From: Anaerolineae bacterium
GTDB taxonomy: Bacteria > Chloroflexota > Anaerolineae > Aggregatilineales > Aggregatilineaceae
Assembly (NCBI GenBank): GCA_018056405.1
Contig: JAGPFT010000122.1
Location: forward strand, 1-7,779
Length of the DNA stretch: 7,779 nt
Reading direction: 5' to 3'
In this document: positions 6,445-7,779 of the stretch, one piece after another
Layout of the letters: each line of letters begins with the position of its first letter
Position numbering within the stretch: position 1 is the stretch's first letter
Position numbers and translations under genes: made by a program
The notes under the pieces: model-generated
Database searches by the model: none
Told to the model about the DNA's origin: nothing
The model's input: the letters and a program-made list of their open reading frames with translations, nothing else

Positions 6445-6465
6445 CCGGTGTGGGGTGTGGGGGGC

Positions 6466-6494
6466 TTGACAAATCGTTACGAGTTTTTTATACT
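6466..6494 (+). promoter_or_regulatory. Near-consensus sigma70-type promoter in a gene-free region
   Basis: A perfect TTGACA (6466-6471), exactly 17 bases, then TATACT (6489-6494; 5 of 6 to TATAAT), in an AT-rich island within very GC-rich surroundings. The predicted start is near 6501-6503. No plus-strand gene follows; the next gene runs towards it on the opposite strand. Confidence 0.7.
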
Positions 6495-6500
6495 TACCTT

Positions 6501-6576
6501 CGAGAGTCCGTAAAGGACATCCCACCACCCCACCCGCTAGAGCGTCGCGTTTCCCCACACGCGACGCTCGCGTTTT
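6501..6576 (+). ncRNA. Candidate small RNA of about 75 nt
   Basis: Bounded by a near-consensus promoter and a GC-rich hairpin with a TTTT tail, with no ATG or GTG inside. The predicted transcript would begin around 6501-6503, form a small hairpin GTCC/GGAC (6506-6509 and 6515-6518, loop GTAAA), pass through an apparently unpaired C-rich stretch (6521-6535), and end in the 11-bp terminator hairpin. The C-rich stretch could pair with G-rich ribosome binding sites, as known for C-rich motifs in some bacterial regulatory RNAs; that role is speculation. It matches no RNA family I recognise, and is too short for 6S RNA or tmRNA. An alternative is a decayed promoter and terminator left from a lost gene. 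Confidence 0.45.
6540..6576 (+). terminator. Intrinsic terminator (11-bp stem, TTTT tail)
   Basis: The stem GAGCGTCGCGT (6540-6550) / ACGCGACGCTC (6559-6569) is perfect, with loop TTCCCCAC, followed by GCGTTTT. The T tail is on the plus-strand side only, so it acts on transcripts from the promoter at 6466 or on readthrough from the trpS unit. Confidence 0.7.
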
Positions 6577-6591
6577 GGGTACCTGAGTGCT

Positions 6592-6731
6592 AAGCGTTTG
6601 AAAAGCCCCCCTCAACCCCCGCCCCCTTCTCCCTCTGAGGGGAGAAGGGGAGAGAAGCAGGGTTTTCCCCTCGCCCCATTGAGGGAGAGGGGTGGCGCGC
6701 AGCGCTGGGGTGAGGGGGCCTCAAACAGCTT
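6592..6731. repeat. Long imperfect inverted repeat next to the ATPase stop codon
   Basis: The outer arms AAGCGTTTGA (6592-6601) and TCAAACAGCTT (6721-6731) pair with one bulge. Next come GCCCCCCTCAACCCC and GGGGTGAGGGGGC, then two inner hairpins: CCCCTTCTCCC (6623-6633) / GGGAGAAGGGG (6640-6650), and a CCCCTC...GAGGGG structure around 6667-6692. It shares the C-rich/G-rich style of the three MITE-like copies but not their ends, internal blocks or flanking 9-mers, so I treat it as a separate family. The right end touches the stop codon of the minus-strand ATPase gene, so its transcript would fold into this structure at once, possibly as a terminator or 3' stabiliser. Confidence 0.6.
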
Positions 6732-7779
6732 CTAAAGGGTCGCTGCCTGCGCCCGCTCTACGCGGTGCAGGTAACGCAGATACACTTTGGTCAGCTCAGC
6801 GACGACCGACGGTAACAGGATGAGCGGGATCGCATACAGCCAATGCGTCGCTGAGAGCGTCACCGTGTCGAAGACCTCTTGCAGAAAAGGAACATACAGC
6901 ACGACCAGCAGCAGCAGCAGCGACGCCGACACCGCATATTGCATAAACCGGTTAGTGAAGAGGCCAATCTTGCGCAGGGCATAGAGTTCGGACCGCGCCG
7001 TATAAGCCCGTGTTAACTCGGACAGCGACAGTGTGACAAACGCCATTGTGCGCGCCAGCGCCCAGCCATCGTCGGGCTGCAAGTGATGCCCTATAGCAAA
7101 GGCGACTAGCGTCGCCGTAGTCTTCATGATCGTCTGCACGATAATGCCGATGCGCATGTCACGGTTGATGATCGGCTCGCGTGCCGGGCGCGGCGGGCTG
7201 TCCATGATGTCTGGGTCGCCCTTCTCCATGCCCAGGGCGAGCGCCGGCGCGCCGTCCGTGAGCAGGTTGAGCCACAGCAATTGGATCGGCGTCAGTGGCG
7301 TGGGCGTGCCTGCCAGCGTCGCCAGGAAGATGACGGCGATCTCGGCCAGGTTGCAGCTTAACAGGAAGAACACGAACTTGCGGATGTTCGCATAGATCAC
7401 CCGCCCCTGCTCTACAGCAGACACAATGCTCACGTAGTTGTCGTCTGTGAGCACCATGTCGGCGGTCTCTTTCGAGACATCGGTGCCGGTGATGCCCATT
7501 GCCACGCCGATGCTCGCCCGCTTCAGCGCCGGCGCGTCGTTGATCCCGTCGCCAGTCATGGCCACCACATGGTCACGCGCCCGGAAAGCCTCTACGATGC
7601 GCACCTTATGCTCTGGCGAGACGCGGGCGAACACGTCTACATCCTCGATCAGCGCGGCTAGCTCGTCTGGGGCCAGGGCTTCAATATCGCTGCCACGCAG
7701 CACGCGCCCTCCCTCGCGCAGCAAGCCGATCTCTCTGGCAATGGCCTGGGCCGTGTCGGGATAATCTCCCGTCACCATC
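6732..7779 (-). CDS. P2A-type Ca2+-transporting ATPase, C-terminal part (start beyond window)
   Basis: Integral membrane pump that uses ATP to export cations, most likely Ca2+. The window holds only about 349 C-terminal codons: the frame is open to the edge, and the ATG at 7778 is internal, in the conserved MVTGDYPDTA motif. Numbering from that Met, FARVSPEHK (50-58) and the hinge TGDGINDAP (75-83) complete the P domain. Membrane helices follow at about 135-156, 165-185, 210-230, 240-258, 280-299 and 312-329 (M5-M10). Residues equivalent to SERCA Ca2+ ligands are visible: N143 and E146 in M5 (NLAE), N171, T174 and D175 in M6 (WLNLLTDG), and E254 in M8. All site I ligands seem present, suggesting a two-site SERCA-like pump rather than an SPCA-like single-site one. 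The DKTG and PEGL motifs lie outside the window. The stop is TAG at 6734-6732, followed directly by a long inverted repeat. Confidence 0.95.
   Translation of the reverse strand, partial: MVTGDYPDTAQAIAREIGLLREGGRVLRGSDIEALAPDELAALIEDVDVFARVSPEHKVRIVEAFRARDHVVAMTGDGINDAPALKRASIGVAMGITGTDVSKETADMVLTDDNYVSIVSAVEQGRVIYANIRKFVFFLLSCNLAEIAVIFLATLAGTPTPLTPIQLLWLNLLTDGAPALALGMEKGDPDIMDSPPRPAREPIINRDMRIGIIVQTIMKTTATLVAFAIGHHLQPDDGWALARTMAFVTLSLSELTRAYTARSELYALRKIGLFTNRFMQYAVSASLLLLLVVLYVPFLQEVFDTVTLSATHWLYAIPLILLPSVVAELTKVYLRYLHRVERAQAATL

Noticed and set aside
6433..6615. Minus-strand 60-codon frame across the candidate small RNA region
   Set aside because: It has a non-ATG start, no ribosome binding site and no motif, and it spans a promoter and terminator on the other strand.

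Overview
The window is GC-rich bacterial DNA with dense, mostly plus-strand genes, ATG/GTG starts, recognisable Shine-Dalgarno sequences and sigma70-type promoters. The two tandem C-terminal processing peptidases and the intergenic palindromes built from CTCACCCC / GAGAGGGG blocks suggest Chloroflexota (Anaerolineae-like). That assignment rests on general resemblance only and is held with low to moderate confidence.

Layout. Positions 1-3775 look like one plus-strand operon: a 5'-truncated S41 peptidase, a full-length S41 paralogue, smpB (trans-translation) and an unrecognised 272-codon gene. The gaps are 56, 13 and 10 bases. Positions 3776-4460 are non-coding apart from one tRNA-Arg(UCG) gene, which lies between two direct copies of a small palindromic element; the trpS promoter follows. 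Positions 4461-6235 hold trpS and, 17 bases downstream, a zinc-ribbon protein of unknown function. Positions 6236-6731 are non-coding and hold a third, inverted copy of the element, a near-consensus promoter with a hairpin terminator about 75 bases downstream (a candidate small RNA), and a long imperfect inverted repeat of a different type. Positions 6732-7779, on the minus strand, are the C-terminal third or so of a P2A-type calcium ATPase whose start lies beyond the window.

The genes are mainly housekeeping: envelope proteolysis, ribosome rescue, tRNA charging and ion transport. The most unusual content is between them. Three elements of 184-194 bp each have imperfect terminal inverted repeats and an abutting 9-base direct repeat (8/9, 7/9 and 7/9 matches), which fits a MITE-like non-autonomous transposon that duplicates 9 bp of target. 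Each copy ends 5-13 bases upstream of the -35 position of a likely promoter (tRNA-Arg, trpS, candidate small RNA). The internal arms come in a non-nested order, so they offer two mutually exclusive pairings. All alignments were made by eye.
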